Numbered from the stretch's first letter, positions 1-12,352 are shown. The stretch: 64,000 nucleotides of DNA from Magnolia sinica (GCF_029962835.1 NC_080585.1:57585443-57649442); one strand, 5' to 3'. Made by a program: numbers and translations. Notes: generated from the sequence alone by a model not told the origin.

Positions 1-365
1 GTCAACCCAAGAGTTCTTAGTCCTCGGTATTTGACTGATGATGTAGTCCTTGAATTTCTCTGACAACTTCCGAACTTTGGCCAAGTAAGCTATCATCCTT
101 GCTTCCTTGGCCTCGTACTCGGCAGATACTTGGTTCACAACAAGCTAGGAATCGCAATGCACATCATGGAGCTGGACTTCCAGACTATTAGCTAATCTGA
201 GTCCAGCCAATAGGGCTTCATACTCTCCTTCGTTGTTAGATGCCTTGAAACCGAGCCTGATCGCGTACTGAATGGTGGTCGCGTCCACGACCAGAACAAT
301 CCCTGCTCCTCATTTTGAATTATATGACCCATCTACGAATAGGGTCCATCTATCACTTGCCTCTA
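1..365 (-). pseudogene. second (archaeal-type) RNase H domain of the Tat gypsy element
   Basis: Minus-strand translation gives the core of an RVT_3-type RNase H. It reads DRWTLFVDGS, then a GAGIVLVV-like strand, then SNNEGEYEALLAGLRLA, which contains the glutamate-bearing helix typical of the fold. A stop replaces one residue after VHCDS. The domain continues past the left edge towards integrase. A second RNase H downstream of the ordinary one is known from Tat-lineage plant retrotransposons. It is contiguous with the RNase H segment at 375-855. Confidence 0.75.
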
Positions 366-366
366 C

Positions 367-855
367 CTAGATGCTCTTGAGAAGAGGAAGGGTCAGGGGA
401 AAAATAGATGCTCTTGATGGTGCATCTGGACTGGTGTCTCCAATCTCGCAACTCGGAGCAGTGAATTCAGCTAAGAAGTCAGCCACAGCTTGGCCTTTGA
501 TCGCTGTCCTTGGTTGATATTGAATATCGAACTCTCTGAGTTCCACCGCCCACTTGGTCAGATGTCCGGACACTTCCGGCTTCTAGAGCACCTGTCGGAG
601 AGGTGAATCTGTGACGACGATGATGGAATGTGCGTGGAAGTATGGGCGCAGCCTCTGAGCGGAGACAACCAGACTCAAGGCTAGTTTCTCCATACTCAGG
701 TATCTGGTCTCAGCTGGAACCATAGCCTTGCTAGTGTAGTAAATAGGACATTGTTTGCCCTCAGCTTCTCGGATAAGTGTCGAGTTGACAGCTGAGGCGG
801 AAACTGCCAAATAGAGAAATAAGGGCTCCCCCTCTTCGGGTTTGAACAACAACGG
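367..855 (-). pseudogene. RNase H domain of the Tat gypsy polyprotein
   Basis: Two minus-strand reading pieces, about 583-852 and 367-573, together encode the RT-linked RNase H. Visible motifs are LFLYLAVSASAVNSTLIRE, then PIYYTSKAM, ETRYLSMEKLALSLV, and ending HLTKWAVELREFDIQYQPR with AIKGQAVADFLAEF. The last phrase marks the end of the RNase H in this family. A stop breaks the frame between the pieces. The order relative to the reverse transcriptase at 1099-1336 is as expected for a gypsy pol. Confidence 0.8.
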
Positions 856-1098
856 TGGTGACCCTAGGTATTTCTTTAATCGCTGAAAGGCCTACTTGCA
901 GCCAGAGGCCCATTCTGCCTTCTTGTGGCCCTTCAGCTGTTGGAAGAAGGGGAGACACTTATCGGTGGCTTTGGATATGAAGCGACTGAGTGCGGTGACT
1001 CTTCCAGTGAGGCAATGGATCTCCATCATCCAAGGCGAGCTCATGTCGAGCAGAGCTCTAATCTTGTCGGGATTTGCCTCAATACTCCTCTGACTAAC

Positions 1099-1336
1099 CT
1101 AGAAACTGAGAAATTTACCTGATCCCACACCAAAGGCACACTTAGCCAGATTCAACTTTATTCGATACTCTCGCAAGATCAAGAAGGTCTCTCTGAGGTC
1201 TACAATGTGGTAGGATGCTTTAAAGCTCTTTACGAGCATATCGTTAACATAGACCTCCATGGTCTGACTGATTTGTTGGGCAAACATTTGGTTGACCAGC
1301 CTCTGGTACATTGCACTATCATTCTTCAGGCCGAAG
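1099..1336 (-). pseudogene. C-terminal part of reverse transcriptase, Tat gypsy
   Basis: The minus strand encodes PFGLKNDSAMYQRLVNQMF followed by a YVNDMLVKS segment. The latter is the catalytic YVDD box with D changed to N in its third position. Next come DLRETFLILREYRIKLN and LAKCAFGVGSGKFL, the usual thumb region. The domain is cut exactly before the PFG of the MPFGLKN motif by the solo LTR at 1342-4214. The missing upstream part resumes at 4220. Confidence 0.85.
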
Positions 1337-1579
1337 GGTATTGTCACGCCCCAAACCCGGAAATCGGATTCACAGGAATCCCGATCACCGAACTCGGTGC
1401 CGACAGCCTCCATAGTACCCCATTCTCGGCCCCCAGCGTACATACACCAGGTTCCGATCCTGGGATCCTACAAGGAGGATTTTTTTTTGTACATTTAACT
1501 CGTAATAAGCATAACCACATGTATACCCAAATCATAAAGGCAACATCATCATCACGTCAAGCCTCGCCAAAGGTCACGA

Positions 1580-3200
1580 ACACATCACAGTGGGCCTTCT
1601 CACGTGGAGCATATATGCATCAATGTGGGCCTCACCAAATGGGTCACAAATACATCATAATGGGCCTCAACCCATGGGCCTTAGATTTAAGTAAGTGGTT
1701 CCATCATATGGGCCTTAAATATACATCATGATGAGCCTTATCATATGGGCTTCAAACACAAATAGATGGGCCCCATTACATAGGCCAAAAGTACAAACAA
1801 GTAAGCCCCACACATGGGCCAAAATACATCATGATGGGCCTCATGGATGGGCCCACCAATGGGCCTCAAATGGGCCTGGAGTACGCCAATTTTTTTTTTT
1901 AATAGTTGTAGGTGTAACATGTGTACCACTGTACACTATCATTGCGTGGTGCACATGGCCCAATAATGATGATCAGCAATGTCCAAACATCGTCCAACAT
2001 CGTCTAAACCCCCTGGACGGCGTGGATGAAACATGTGCTATGGTGGGTCTCGGCAGAACAGATGGATGACGTGAAGAACACATACATCAAATGGGACCCA
2101 CAGAACTTACTGACATCATGCAGCATGGGACCCACTGTCCATATGGATGGACGGTTTGGATATAACAAATACATCTAGTTGGGTCCCACATGGGGCCACC
2201 ACTCACGTGCATATACATATATACAATATTATATTATATTTAATATTTTATTATTATTATTATTATTTTAAAAACGTCCTATCTCTGCCCCTGGTCAATG
2301 TATACTCACATACAACGTGAGTTTCCACCGTCCAGAAGATCTGGACGGTGTAAATATAATAAATACATCAACGTGGGTCCACCCACACGTGTGGGGTGGG
2401 CCACGGATGGACGGTACCATGAAACACATACATCATGGTGGCACAACAAATGCTGACGCTAGTCAGTAGCTATACCATGGATGTGAGGTACTCCAACCAA
2501 CTGCATCCACCGTCCATGGATTCGACGGTGTGGATGCAACATATGGAATCAAGGTGGGATCCCACGTGGGGCCAGCAGCGTGGATAAAACACTGAGATCA
2601 CGGTGGATCCCACTTCCTGGATGGTGGGATGCAACGCATGCATCATGGTGGGGTCCACATGCGGCCCACCAACTGAATGGACGGTGAGGTTGCTGATGTC
2701 CACACACAGCTATATAGTTGGTGTGAGGCAGACCGGCCAATCTACTATCTCAATAGGTGGGTCCCACATGGGCCCCCAGAATATAATAATATATATATTT
2801 ACTATAATTACGTTATTATTATTATTTAAAAATAAATAAATAAATAAATAAACACAAGCATCTAGTCAGCGTCCAGTGTCCAGATGGTTGGACGCCTGTC
2901 CAACGGACGGACCGGATTCACATGCTTCAAGGTGGGGTTCGCAGCACTCGCTGACGTAATGCTACAGCAGCTGGAAGCCGTTGGATGGCTTAGATTAAAA
3001 ACATATCTCAAGTGGGTCCACACGTGTGGGACCCACCAGCTTGGATAAAAGCTGCTATTTGTGTTTCAATAGTCTAGATGTGCTGGACGATCAGGACAGC
3101 CGATCACGGCCCATCTGGCCCGCTGTAGGGCGGCCAGGGGATGTTCGAGGTGGATATACATCACATGCATCATAGTGGAGTCCATATGGTGGGCCACACT
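1580..3200. repeat. degenerate tandem words inside the solo LTR
   Basis: From about 1580 to 1885 the word ATGGGCC recurs every few tens of bases. From about 2100 to 3200 a longer unit recurs with drift: a GGACGG word, then a GTGGAT...ACATACATCA stretch, then GGTGGGTCCCAC and GGGGCC. Clear copies are near 2140-2200, 2340-2410, 2510-2575, 2580-2665 and 2745-2775. Copies are too diverged to give a single period by eye. The same composite word recurs in the foldback MITEs at 47160-47215 and 48540-48595. Confidence 0.5.
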
Positions 3201-3397
3201 ACTCTAGATCAGGCTGATATTTGAGGTTTTTCCTTAGCCAGGCCGACCCAAAAATTCAGGTAGCAAGACTACTGGACGGTGAGTGGCAAGGTGGGTCGAT
3301 CCTACTATTAGGGCGGCCATGTGGTCCTCCACTTGGACAGCATGGAGAACTCTCACACACTCATCAAGTGGGCCATCAAACAAAAAAAAAAGAAAAA

Positions 3398-3398
<1 letters not shown>

Positions 3399-3441
<43 letters not shown>
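3399..3441. repeat. (AG)n microsatellite
   Basis: About 21 uninterrupted AG dinucleotides preceded by an A-rich tract, lying inside the solo LTR. Confidence 0.95.
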
Positions 3442-3445
<4 letters not shown>

Positions 3446-4219
3446 TCGGATGATGGAGGGACCCCGCCACTAAGGGCCCCTCATAGATACAAAACATACA
3501 TCAAGATGGGTCCCACCAAAAGTGGCCCCTCAAACCATCAAAATCACAAAAATCAAACCTTAGAAAAACACCCACCTTAGATCTCCCCTTCCTTCTTCCG
3601 CCAATGCATGCTAGAGCTCTAAAAGAACAATTACAACGGTTGAGATGGACTTTGGATGGTGGAGATGAGAGGTAGGAAGGTGGGCCACACAAGCTCTATC
3701 CATGGAGCTTGGAGCTTGGACATTTTGGCTTTCATGAATTGCTTGAGAATTGGTTTGAAAAAGAGAGAGAGAGAGAGATGTGAAGTAATAAATGGAGGAT
3801 ATGGTACTTGTTGACTTGTTGGTAAGAAAGGAATGAGATGAGTATGGGTGTTGTTGACTTTGGGTGAGAGAGGTATGGGTAAGGTATGGGTTCATTTGAC
3901 TTGATTGATTGACGGATTGATGTGACATGTCGTAGAGATTTCCTCAGAATTCGTAACGCACGACGTTTTCCTAGAACTGAACGCGGCCTACAACTTCTAG
4001 CCTAGGTATCGGATCGGTGCGTGAGTCATGGCGTTGGAACCTCAGTGACAGCGCGGTAGCTAAGGTACAAGTTTCGGTTCGAGCTGACTTCGGTATGTAG
4101 AACCCGGCTTAGGATCGCTCGCAAACATCGGATATGGGTCGAGGATTACCGGAATTCGATTAGAAGGACCGTAGAAGCCTACGGAATGGTACGGACTAGG
4201 ATACAGGTCTTACAGGCAT

Positions 4220-4710
4220 GAACCGGTAACAGTAGAGCCCCTTGTCAGTGACAAAGCTCATCTTTTATATGTTTAGAGGGTACATCACTATTTGGTTGTA
4301 ACCAGAGTATGCGTCCATAAAAGTGAGAAGCTCGTGCCCGGCCGTGCTGTCGACCAACTGGTTGATCTGAGGTAGGGGAAGCTGTCCTTGGGGCATGCCT
4401 TGTTTAGGTCCAAGTAATCCACGCAAACCTGCCATTTCCCGTTGGCTTTCTTTACAAGGACCACATTTGCGATCTAGTCCGGGTGATGGACTTATTTGAT
4501 GAAACCAGCGCCGAGGAGTTTAGAAAACTCATCGGCTATTATCGCGTACCTTTTAGGCTCGAAAGGCCTCCTTTTTTTCTTCACTGGTTTGTGTTCTGGG
4601 TCCACATTTAGCTTATGTACCATGACCTTCGGAGAGATACCTGGCATCTCTTGGTGGGACCATGCGAAGACGTCATTGTGCTGTTGTAGGAAGGTCAGAA
4701 TCTAGCTTCA
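4220..4710 (-). pseudogene. N-terminal part of reverse transcriptase, Tat gypsy
   Basis: The minus strand reads NVVLVKKANGKWQVCVDYLD, LNKACPKDSFPLPQINQLVD, then HELLTFMDAYSGYNQI, MYPLNI, a stop, and KMSFVTDKGLYCY. These are the finger and palm blocks of gypsy reverse transcriptase, with the first catalytic aspartate in FMDAYSGYNQI intact. The stop lies where the family usually has aspartate or glutamate after NI. The domain is interrupted at 4219 by the solo LTR and continues at 1336. Confidence 0.85.
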
Positions 4711-5290
4711 CTACTCGGCATTCAATGACGATCCGAGTTGAACCGTTTTACTTAGGTCAGAGTCATCGAGTGGAACGGTCACTAGACCCTCAGTGGGGGA
4801 ACCTTCCGTGGAAGCATCTACTCTAGGGTTGAGTACATTTATTGTGAGGGCCTGCTTTGCTGATCCCTTCCTAACTGCTATCGAATAACACCTCCGAGCT
4901 TTTCGCTGATCTCCTCGGACATAGCCGACTCCTCCTTCGGCAGGGAACTTCATCATCAAATGGTATGTGAACACGACCGCTCTCATGGTATTAAGGGACG
5001 GTCACCCAATGATGGCATTGTGGGCTGATGGTACATTTACCACCAAGAAGTCCACCAGTAGGGTCACCTGGTTATTCCCTTCTCCTTCTGTGATAGGAGA
5101 GAAATTGCACCCTCGGAGATCACCTTATCACCCGCGAATCCGTGCAGTGGTGTCTTCACAGGTCGGAGACACGGCTTGTCTATCCCCATTTTGTTGAACG
5201 CCTCCGAGTACAATATATCGGCTGAACTCCTGGTGTCGACCAGGATGCGATAGACCTTGTGGTTGGCCATCATCATCACGACCACCAAAG
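4711..5290 (-). pseudogene. aspartic protease and linker of the Tat gypsy polyprotein
   Basis: The minus strand encodes MANHKVYRILVDTRSSADIL around 5200-5280. This is the retropepsin active-site loop, normally DTGSSADIL; here the invariant glycine is arginine. It continues YSEAFNKMGI, CLRPVKTPLHGFAG and, after a gap, NAIIGRPSLNTMRAVVFTYH and LMMKFPAEGGVGYVRGDQ, a linker typical of this lineage between protease and reverse transcriptase. The 4711-4986 piece ends LDDSDLSKTVQLGSSL. The glycine-to-arginine change by itself should destroy the catalytic loop. Confidence 0.8.
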
Positions 5291-5459
5291 CATCATCATG
5301 GGGATGCTGAATTCCCCATGCATCATCCTCTATAAATGTAAAGTTGCACGAACTTACTTAGAGTTCTTTCCTTGGCCTGTCGGCCGACTAGACATAGAGC
5401 TTGGGGTCGGTCCTTTGGGAATGGGCTTTACGATCCCGATTCGAGTCACCGCCTCCGGA

Positions 5460-6813
5460 CGGACTACCATAGATTATTCGGATCTTTGTAGCTTCATCTG
5501 CAGCTCTACCCGGCTAGTCATCCTTCCGGCCTTGTTTCTCTTCCTTCACATATTGATGCAAGTGACCCTTTCGAATGAGGGTCTCAATTTCTTCCTTTAA
5601 GTCGACGCAATCACTAGTGTTGTGCCCATGATCACGATGGAAGCAGCAATACTTGTGTTTATCTCGTTGTCCAGCCTCCGTCTTCATGCTACTCGGCTAA
5701 TGTAGTAGCCTCTAGTCTCAGATATCCAGAAGGATTTGCTCTGGAGACGTGTTGCGGGGAGTGTACGAGCTGAACTTGCTATCGGGCCTCCTGCTAGGCC
5801 TCCGGTCTCGGGAGGCATTGTTGTCCGACCTTCTTTTATTTGCTTGTTATGACACTTCATCCTTTCATCTTTTCTCTTTAGAAGAGTGCTCCAAGGTTTG
5901 GTTTCTCTTGTGCAAGCTGAAGAACTCCTTAGCATATGTATACTTTTGGGCACGGTTGATGAGCTTGCTAAGAGTAGATGGCGGGTTCTTCCTTATCGAG
6001 AAGAGGAATCTCCCTTCCTTGAGTCCGCTGATCATTACAGATAGTGCCATTTTGTCGGAGTAGTCATCCACCTGCAAAGCCTCCTTATTAAAGTGAGAGA
6101 TGTAGTCTTTCAATGACTCTCCGCTCTTTTTCTTGATGGTAAGCAAGTGGGTTGATGGTTTCCGACTCTTCTTTTCGACGATGAATTGCGTCAGGAACGA
6201 TCTACTGAGCTCGACGAAGGTGCTGATCGACCTCGGCTTTAGCTGTCGATACCAATTCCTGGTGGCCCCAGTGAGGGTTATCGAGAAAGCTCTACACATC
6301 ATCGCCTTCTACGTTGATTGAATTTGCATCCACGAGTGGTAAGACTCCACAGCTCTATCGGGTCCAAGGACCTTAAGTACTGAATGACAGGGGGCATCCT
6401 GAACCTCGGAGGTATTTTTGTGCTCATAATATCACTGGTGAATGGAGGTTTAGTTTCTTCCATCATTGCTTCTACCGCAGTCAGAGCCGGGGTCTGTTGA
6501 TTCCACTGCAGAGTCTTAATTCAGTTTCGAAGTTCATTAAGTTGGGCTTCCCACGGATATCATTTTTTAGCAATAGTTTCTTGAGGAGCCTTGACCTCAG
6601 GCGTTTTGTCCCTTCTCATCCTCTCCAATTCATGGCGAAGGTCAGTCAGGGCTAGCGCTGAGGTAACTGATACGTAGGTCAGGGCCTGAGTCGTTGCATT
6701 CCGTGCGGGATTAGGAGCTCTAGTGGATAAGTTTTGGGATGCTCTGACATGCGAACTCACAAGCGCTGGCTCTTCCGCTTTTGCTGGGGTAACCTCTTCC
6801 CTGTTGAGAGGTG
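5460..6813 (-). pseudogene. gag (capsid and nucleocapsid-like region), Tat gypsy
   Basis: From right to left: an N-terminal helix-rich segment (6560-6760) with LRHELERMRRDKTPE; then PRFRMPPVIQYLKVLGPDRA (about 6350-6420); then the retrotransposon gag domain (5865-6302) with CRAFSITLTGATRNWYRQLK and FVELSRSFLTQFI. After a basic linker comes [20 protein letters not shown], a Cys/His motif at about 5590-5670. Frames change several times. The 5' part of gag is displaced to 16478-16685 by the copia insertion that starts at 6819. Confidence 0.8.
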
Positions 6814-6818
6814 GTTGC

Positions 6819-9163
6819 TGAAATTACGGTAATGACCGATCTAGTAGAAGTAGGAATAGGTCAAAGTGTCCTAGAGGGGGCTGAATAGGACTTTATACAA
6901 TTTTATGACAATTTAAAATCCTATTACCATTATCTTGATCTAATATAACAATTTATCAAGATATCTTCAACTTAACTGTAATGGCTTCCAATCGAAATAG
7001 AGAATCTAATCACAAGACTATATAATATCTAAACAGTATATAAATTTAGTCTATGATGGATGCACTGAGTGACTATGTGTGAGATGTGATACTTATCAGT
7101 TCTAAATAATCATGCATCATGTGATCAGAATACACAATAAAAGAATATGTAAACAACAATCTCAAACACAGTCATTTTATAGTGGTTCGATTATATGCCT
7201 ACTCCACTCCCGGCGGACGCACTCAACCCTTGAGTGTACCGGATTTCACTAACAGAGGTTTCAAATCAGGTTTACCTCAAACCAGTATAACCTACACAAG
7301 GCTGACTCTAGGACCTACACAAGGTAACTAACATGTCTCCACGAGACACAAGTTTATGCCCCACACAGGAGCAAAGGTCAACACACAGCACCTAAGTTTT
7401 ATGCCCTACACAAGAGTAAAGGATCCACAAAAGGAACCTAGGGTTTTAGGCCACACAGGCCAAAGATCCACATAAAGACCTTAGAGTTTATACCCTACAC
7501 AAGAGCAAATGTCAACACAGAACACCTAAGTTTTATGACCTGCACAAGAGCAAAGGATCCACACTAAGAAACCTAACTTTTAGGCCACACAAACTAAGGA
7601 CCTAAGTTTATGCCCTACACAAGAGCAAGGGTCAACACACAACACCCACACGTACTCTCCCGTCGGAGGCCTCCTATGAGGACTTGAAAGGGGTGAGAAG
7701 CACCTTTGACCTAAACCTACAAAAGGAATGATCAAAAGGGTCACTAGACTCTAATAACTTATAGGTGAGCCCCGTTCCACACGTTGATGAAGATCTTCTC
7801 CTTGTTGATGAAGATTCTTCAGCTCCCTTGATCTGCAACACTCGAAGATTTACCAATAAAGGTGACGGGTTGGGTCAAGGTTATCTCAGAATATACTTTA
7901 ATAAATATTACCTATTAAAACAATGGAGAGATTCCAAGGTCTTAGGCATTCAAGGGATCTCAGCTCAATGATTTTCCATTAAGGTGTTAGCTGGATGATC
8001 CTAGAATGCGGAAGTTCATTCCCCAATCCACTCTATTAAATATCAATGATGAGGGTGGATTGAAGGATGAACTCCCATGAGAAAAAGGGCTTAGGGTAAA
8101 TAATGTGTAGTTACTCTCTCGAAGCTCTCTCTCTTTTTCTTAACACAGCAACCTAGAACAACCTCTCCTTAAATAGACAAAAAGTTCCAACAGTAATTAA
8201 GATGTCAAATTCTGACTAAGTTCGATATCATCGTGTTTGCTTTGATGTCATCAAACGTATACTTTCAATGCTATCGAAGCAAGGTTCAATGATACAAACT
8301 CCACTGAAGTATATACCTGAAACTTTTTGTCTAAGGATCGATGTCATCGAGCGTGTGTCGATGTCATCAGAGTTTGAATTCCGATTTCATCAACAATATG
8401 TTCGATACATTGATCACTTCCACATGATTTTCAAAAGAGTTTGCTGGACAATCTTTGATCCATTTCGATGATATCGAGTAGATATCGATTTCTTGGATAT
8501 TTGAATTACGATCATATCGAGACATCATCGATTCCTCGGTCATTTTCAGAGGATTTTCCTATTGAGCTCGCTGTACTAGTTTGGTCCGAATTCAATATCA
8601 TTGAAGCTCCCTTAATATCATCGGATTTTGAGTTCCGATGGAATCGAGGCTCACTTCGAGTCATCGATAATTATGAGATTTACCTTAACTACACGCTGGA
8701 CACAAACTAGCCAAAATTCAATTATATTAAGATGTCTCGATGTGATCAGAATTTGAAATCCGATGATATCGAAGAGTCCATCAATTCATCGAGAATTTTG
8801 TCTAAGGATCAAGTTGGTTGCTGGACACAATAGGTCCTCAATTCAATGATATCGAGTACTTTCTGAGGACATTGATAAAAGGTGTTCGATCATATCGATG
8901 TGCTATCGATATATCAAGCTGAAAACTTATAGATTTTCTTGTTTTGCAAAATAAATTTTCATACTAAAACACCTATGTTGTTTTACTCATTTTAAGGGTT
9001 TATGTACCTGGGTGTTTTGGGACATGGGACATGAGGCTTAGTTTACCTGTGATGAGTTCGGAGCACACATCCAGTTGAGGCAAACGCTTGATGATCTTCA
9101 TATGAGGCCCACTTGTCTTACCGACTCAACTCTCGCGCTAATTGACAAACCCGAGCACTTTCA
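6819..9163 (-). repeat. 3' LTR of the copia element
   Basis: On the plus strand it begins TGAAATTACGG and ends GAGCACTTTCA. It matches 14145-16471 along its whole length with scattered substitutions and short indels. Between 7260 and 7650 it has a run of units of about 50-60 bp built on CCTACACAAGAGCAAAGG. Between 8220 and 8930 it is rich in GATATCATCGA-like words. It ends beside the polypurine tract, which makes it the 3' LTR of a minus-strand element. Confidence 0.9.
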
Positions 9164-9181
9164 ATCTTCCCCTTCCCCTTT
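9164..9181 (-). other. polypurine tract of the copia element
   Basis: The minus strand reads AAAGGGGAAGGGGAAGAT immediately before the 3' LTR, the standard place for the plus-strand primer in LTR retrotransposons. Confidence 0.85.
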
Positions 9182-10098
9182 GTCAATTACATGACAAAAC
9201 ACCTAAAACAAACCTAGAACGACGTCCTAAATTGTGTGTACATGAAATTTACACAATTTTACAAAGATACTATGGAGTTTACACACAATCTTGATTCAAG
9301 TAGCTACTCCCCCTATCATCTTGCAGCTGCTCCCCCTATCACCTGCATCACCATGCTTAAAAACATACATCCAATGTATTCTCATGGTGAGATTTGTTCT
9401 CCCCCTTTTTGTCAGTCATTGACAAAGGTTAATGTACTAATAACAGATCGAATGACTGAAGTTGACATTAAAGAAACTGGGAGAATTAAGGCAATAGGAG
9501 AGGTGTAAGTTTCCATGTGAGCATATAATCAGTAAAACATTTCAAGATAGATATGCATTGTAAAGTTGGGAATCACCACATCACATAGTAAACCACTTCT
9601 ATGGGCATTCAATAATCAGCAGAGAATCAATTATCATTTGTCACATAACATGCATCCCATAGACAGTTCCTATAAAGCTCAAACAGATCATTAGTAAATA
9701 ATATGAGCAAATAGGCTTAGCAGGAAGTAGGCACGAAATATATATAACATCATTCATGTACCAAAATATCCAAAAGACCTGCCCAAGCTTGGAAGTATTT
9801 GAAGCATTAAAAACAAACATCCATCAAAGTATTCAGCCCATCCATGGGCATATCAAAACAAAAAGTATTTTCCTCATTCAGAGGACGAACAACTACAAGA
9901 AAAAAGAAAACTGACTAACAACCACCACAAAAGGTTAATCTGTCCAATGTTAGCTGACCACCACATACACTCATAGGTACGTAGGGCATTCAAAAAGATA
10001 CTCATGCCCAAAGTATAAATACATAATCGGTGTATGTGATGGCATAAGAGCAACTGTCATTATGGTGCTGGGGCTGAGTGAGATGGCGTCATGTCATC
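9182..10098. other. non-coding 3' interior of the copia element
   Basis: No domain is recognisable on either strand. AT-rich; it lies between the polypurine tract and the end of the env-like frame, where Sireviruses often carry long untranslated sequence. Confidence 0.6.
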
Positions 10099-10915
10099 TC
10101 AATAGCATGTCATTAGATCAACGAGCTGTTGTACTGTGTGCTGCACTCCAACCACCATTTTATCCGAGGTTGAGAAACACTCTTCATGCTTCTCTACTTT
10201 CTCTTCTATTCGTGCCACTCCACGTAATGTTGCCCTGACCCAATCTTGATGAAATTGGAACCATAGAGTCGGTGTAGAGTCCGTCGGAGTCAGAATTAGC
10301 TGAGGCTCCTGTGGATCTCCTTCTAGTTGAGCCGCCCCTTCCCCCATGTCTCCTTTTCCTTGGATTTCTTCCTCAGGCTATTCTTTTGTGAACTCATGGA
10401 ACTTAAGGTCCATTTTTCAGATGTTGACTTTGTTGAAGTGTTGCAGTGGACGCTCAGGATCGTCTGTCAGAGGAAGTCCAATTTTATCGCATATCACATG
10501 GATGATATGAGGGAAGGGTAGATAAGTTGCTCTGGAAGTGTGAATGATGCTGGCTAATTGGTGAAGAATTAAAGTGGGCAGACAAATCTTGACACCAGTT
10601 GAAATGCAGTATAAAATTATGGCCATAAATCCAGTAAGATCTGCTCGATTCCCTATCAAGCCGTCGCTCATACACAAGTCACCTTCCTATATATTTTTCA
10701 AGGATATGTGGAGGAGGAGCTACAACAGAGGGTTGAGGTGCAGGGGCCGTAGCCGGAGCTTCACTGTGCGACATTTGTCGGGTAGTGGTGCTCTGTTAGC
10801 GAGCCGAGGATCTCTGATCCTGTGCCCTAGCCTTTTCTTTTGGGGCTAGGGTTTTCATCCCGGTAGGCCTGGAGGATTCCCCTATAACAGGTGGTTTTCC
10901 CTTGTCTTTACTCAT
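10099..10915 (-). pseudogene. env-like / plant transposon protein remnant of the copia element
   Basis: The minus strand starts with MSKDKGKPPVIGESSRPTGM (ATG at 10915-10913). It goes on through proline-rich TAPAPQPSVVAPPPHILEKY to a helical domain with ILHQLASIIHTSRATYLPFP and HIIHVICDKIGLPLTDDPE. It ends in a segment with FQFHQDWVRATLRGVARIEE and VGVQHTVQQLVDLM, coiled-coil-like. This pattern resembles the putative plant transposon (env-like) proteins seen after pol in some copia and gypsy elements. It has at least two stops in the first half and frame changes. I cannot say whether it ever worked as an envelope, and the family call is by resemblance only. Confidence 0.5.
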
Positions 10916-11640
10916 TTAGACAACCAACAATTCAAAACGAACTAACAGATGAAAGGAATCTGATAGATGACAAAAAGCTATGGAGACCAACCAGAGAGAA
11001 TATGCCAAGAAATGAGCTTTTAATCAACCTAGGGAGACCCAAAAATGTAGAATACCTTGAGGAATCAAAAGGATATGCCAAGAAATTACCAGATTTGAGC
11101 CATGCTAGACTGCTTGTGGTCTTCAAAAGAGGGAAAAACGGCTTGGGAAGATGGATAGAACAAAATAGAATTTTCCCGCTTGTCCGTCATTTTATTCGGC
11201 GGTGAACTTCGACATCATCAAATTTGGATTCAATGATATCGATATGCCCCATTCGATGTTATCGAAGAGGTCTTCAATAACACTTTATAACATGTGATGC
11301 TTCGGATTCTGAAAGGTTGTTGATGATATTGATATCGATTTGATATAATCGAGGATTAGTCCGATTCATTGACTGACTTATCGAAGAGTAAAAGTATGAC
11401 ATTGATTTAAGCACTTTGATGATCTTTCACATATGCATATCACAGTATAAGTTCATATCAACTTGTATACACATCAAAATTTATATAAAAAGTTGTAACC
11501 TTCAAAATTATAAACCTTCAAAATTATAAACACTTGTAGTGTTTATATTCAAATTTTTTTTTGAGGAGTATTATCCTCAGATATATCATGATAATCACAA
11601 AAAGAATACATCTTTTCACATATGTATGTCGTAGGCTTTA
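10916..11640. other. copia interior where pol has been lost
   Basis: This stretch lies between the truncated gag-pre-integrase region and the env-like frame, exactly where integrase, reverse transcriptase and RNase H should be; none is present. It holds GATATCATCGA-like words shared with the LTRs (about 11205-11400) and a small direct duplication of CCTTCAAAATTATAAA near 11500-11530. Confidence 0.6.
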
Positions 11641-12334
11641 GATGTTGTAGCCTGGACATATTCTCTGTGTTCCATACTAGTAGGGAGAAGGATCATCCTT
11701 CCTGTTTTCTCTAATAATATAGCATTGATCAGTAGTGTGAAGACCGTTCATAATTAGTTTTCTTGATAGGTCCAAGATCTTGCACTCTTGTGTGGAGAAT
11801 GTTACCACATGCTTGTTGTCACATATTTGAGAGATGCTTAGAAGGTTGCGTGTTAGACCTTCTACACAAAAGGCATTCTCATTTTTTGAGCATCTCTAAT
11901 CCAACAATAGTTCCATGCCCTAGTACCTTAGTGGTGCTTCCATCACCAAAAGTGACCTTCCCATTAGCAAGAGGTGAGTAGTTGGAGAGAAGTGTCTTGT
12001 CACCTGTGACATGTCTTGAGCACCCGCTATCTAAGTACCACTTAGTATTATTGCCTATTTTTGGACTTAAATGAGTTACTAGGCAATTTTTCTTTCCTTT
12101 AACCACCCATTTTGTGGCAAGTTTCTGTGAGGATGGTTCTTTCATTTTGCTAGGAACTTGTCTAGGTACAGTGGGTAACTGAATCACTTTTCTTCGTTTC
12201 ATTAATTCATTCATTTTCTGATTTAGTTGAGCCACCTGACTTAGTAGTTCCTCTATTTTCTTGGTCATCTTAGGTGGGGACGGATATGTCTTACCTTTGG
12301 GTATGAACCTTGGTAGACTCTTAACATTTTGCAA
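11641..12334 (-). pseudogene. copia protease and truncated gag-pre-integrase region
   Basis: The minus strand encodes KWYLDSGCSRHVTGD at about 12010-12060, the copia protease active-site motif with DSG intact. Next come SNYSPLANGKVTFGDGSTTK and VLGHGTIVG. After a break it reads CVEGLTRNLLSISQICDNKH and CKILDLSRKLIMNGL down to about 11640, the gag-pre-integrase segment. Homology then stops before the zinc-binding domain of integrase. Upstream it joins the gag pieces. Confidence 0.8.
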
Positions 12335-12352
12335 TGTTCTTCCGGTTGGTTT

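Larger units (their letters stand above)
1342..4214. mobile_element. solo LTR, about 2.87 kb, inserted in gypsy reverse transcriptase
   Basis: The insert starts TGTCACGCCCC and ends GTCTTACA, giving the TGT...ACA ends of an LTR. It is flanked by GGTAT (1337-1341) and GGCAT (4215-4219), a 5-bp target duplication with one mismatch. Removing it rejoins the MPFGLKN motif of the host reverse transcriptase. No second LTR and no coding domain is seen inside, so it is best read as a solo LTR left by recombination. Its length and TGTCACG start are like long LTRs of Tekay/Del-type gypsy elements (inference). The interior is rich in diverged repeats with GGGCC and GTGGGTCCCAC words. The orientation of the parent element cannot be told. 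Confidence 0.8.

Noticed and set aside
10891..11205. 104-codon plus-strand ORF as a gene
   Set aside because: Lies in the deleted-pol zone of the copia element, no domain, probably chance.
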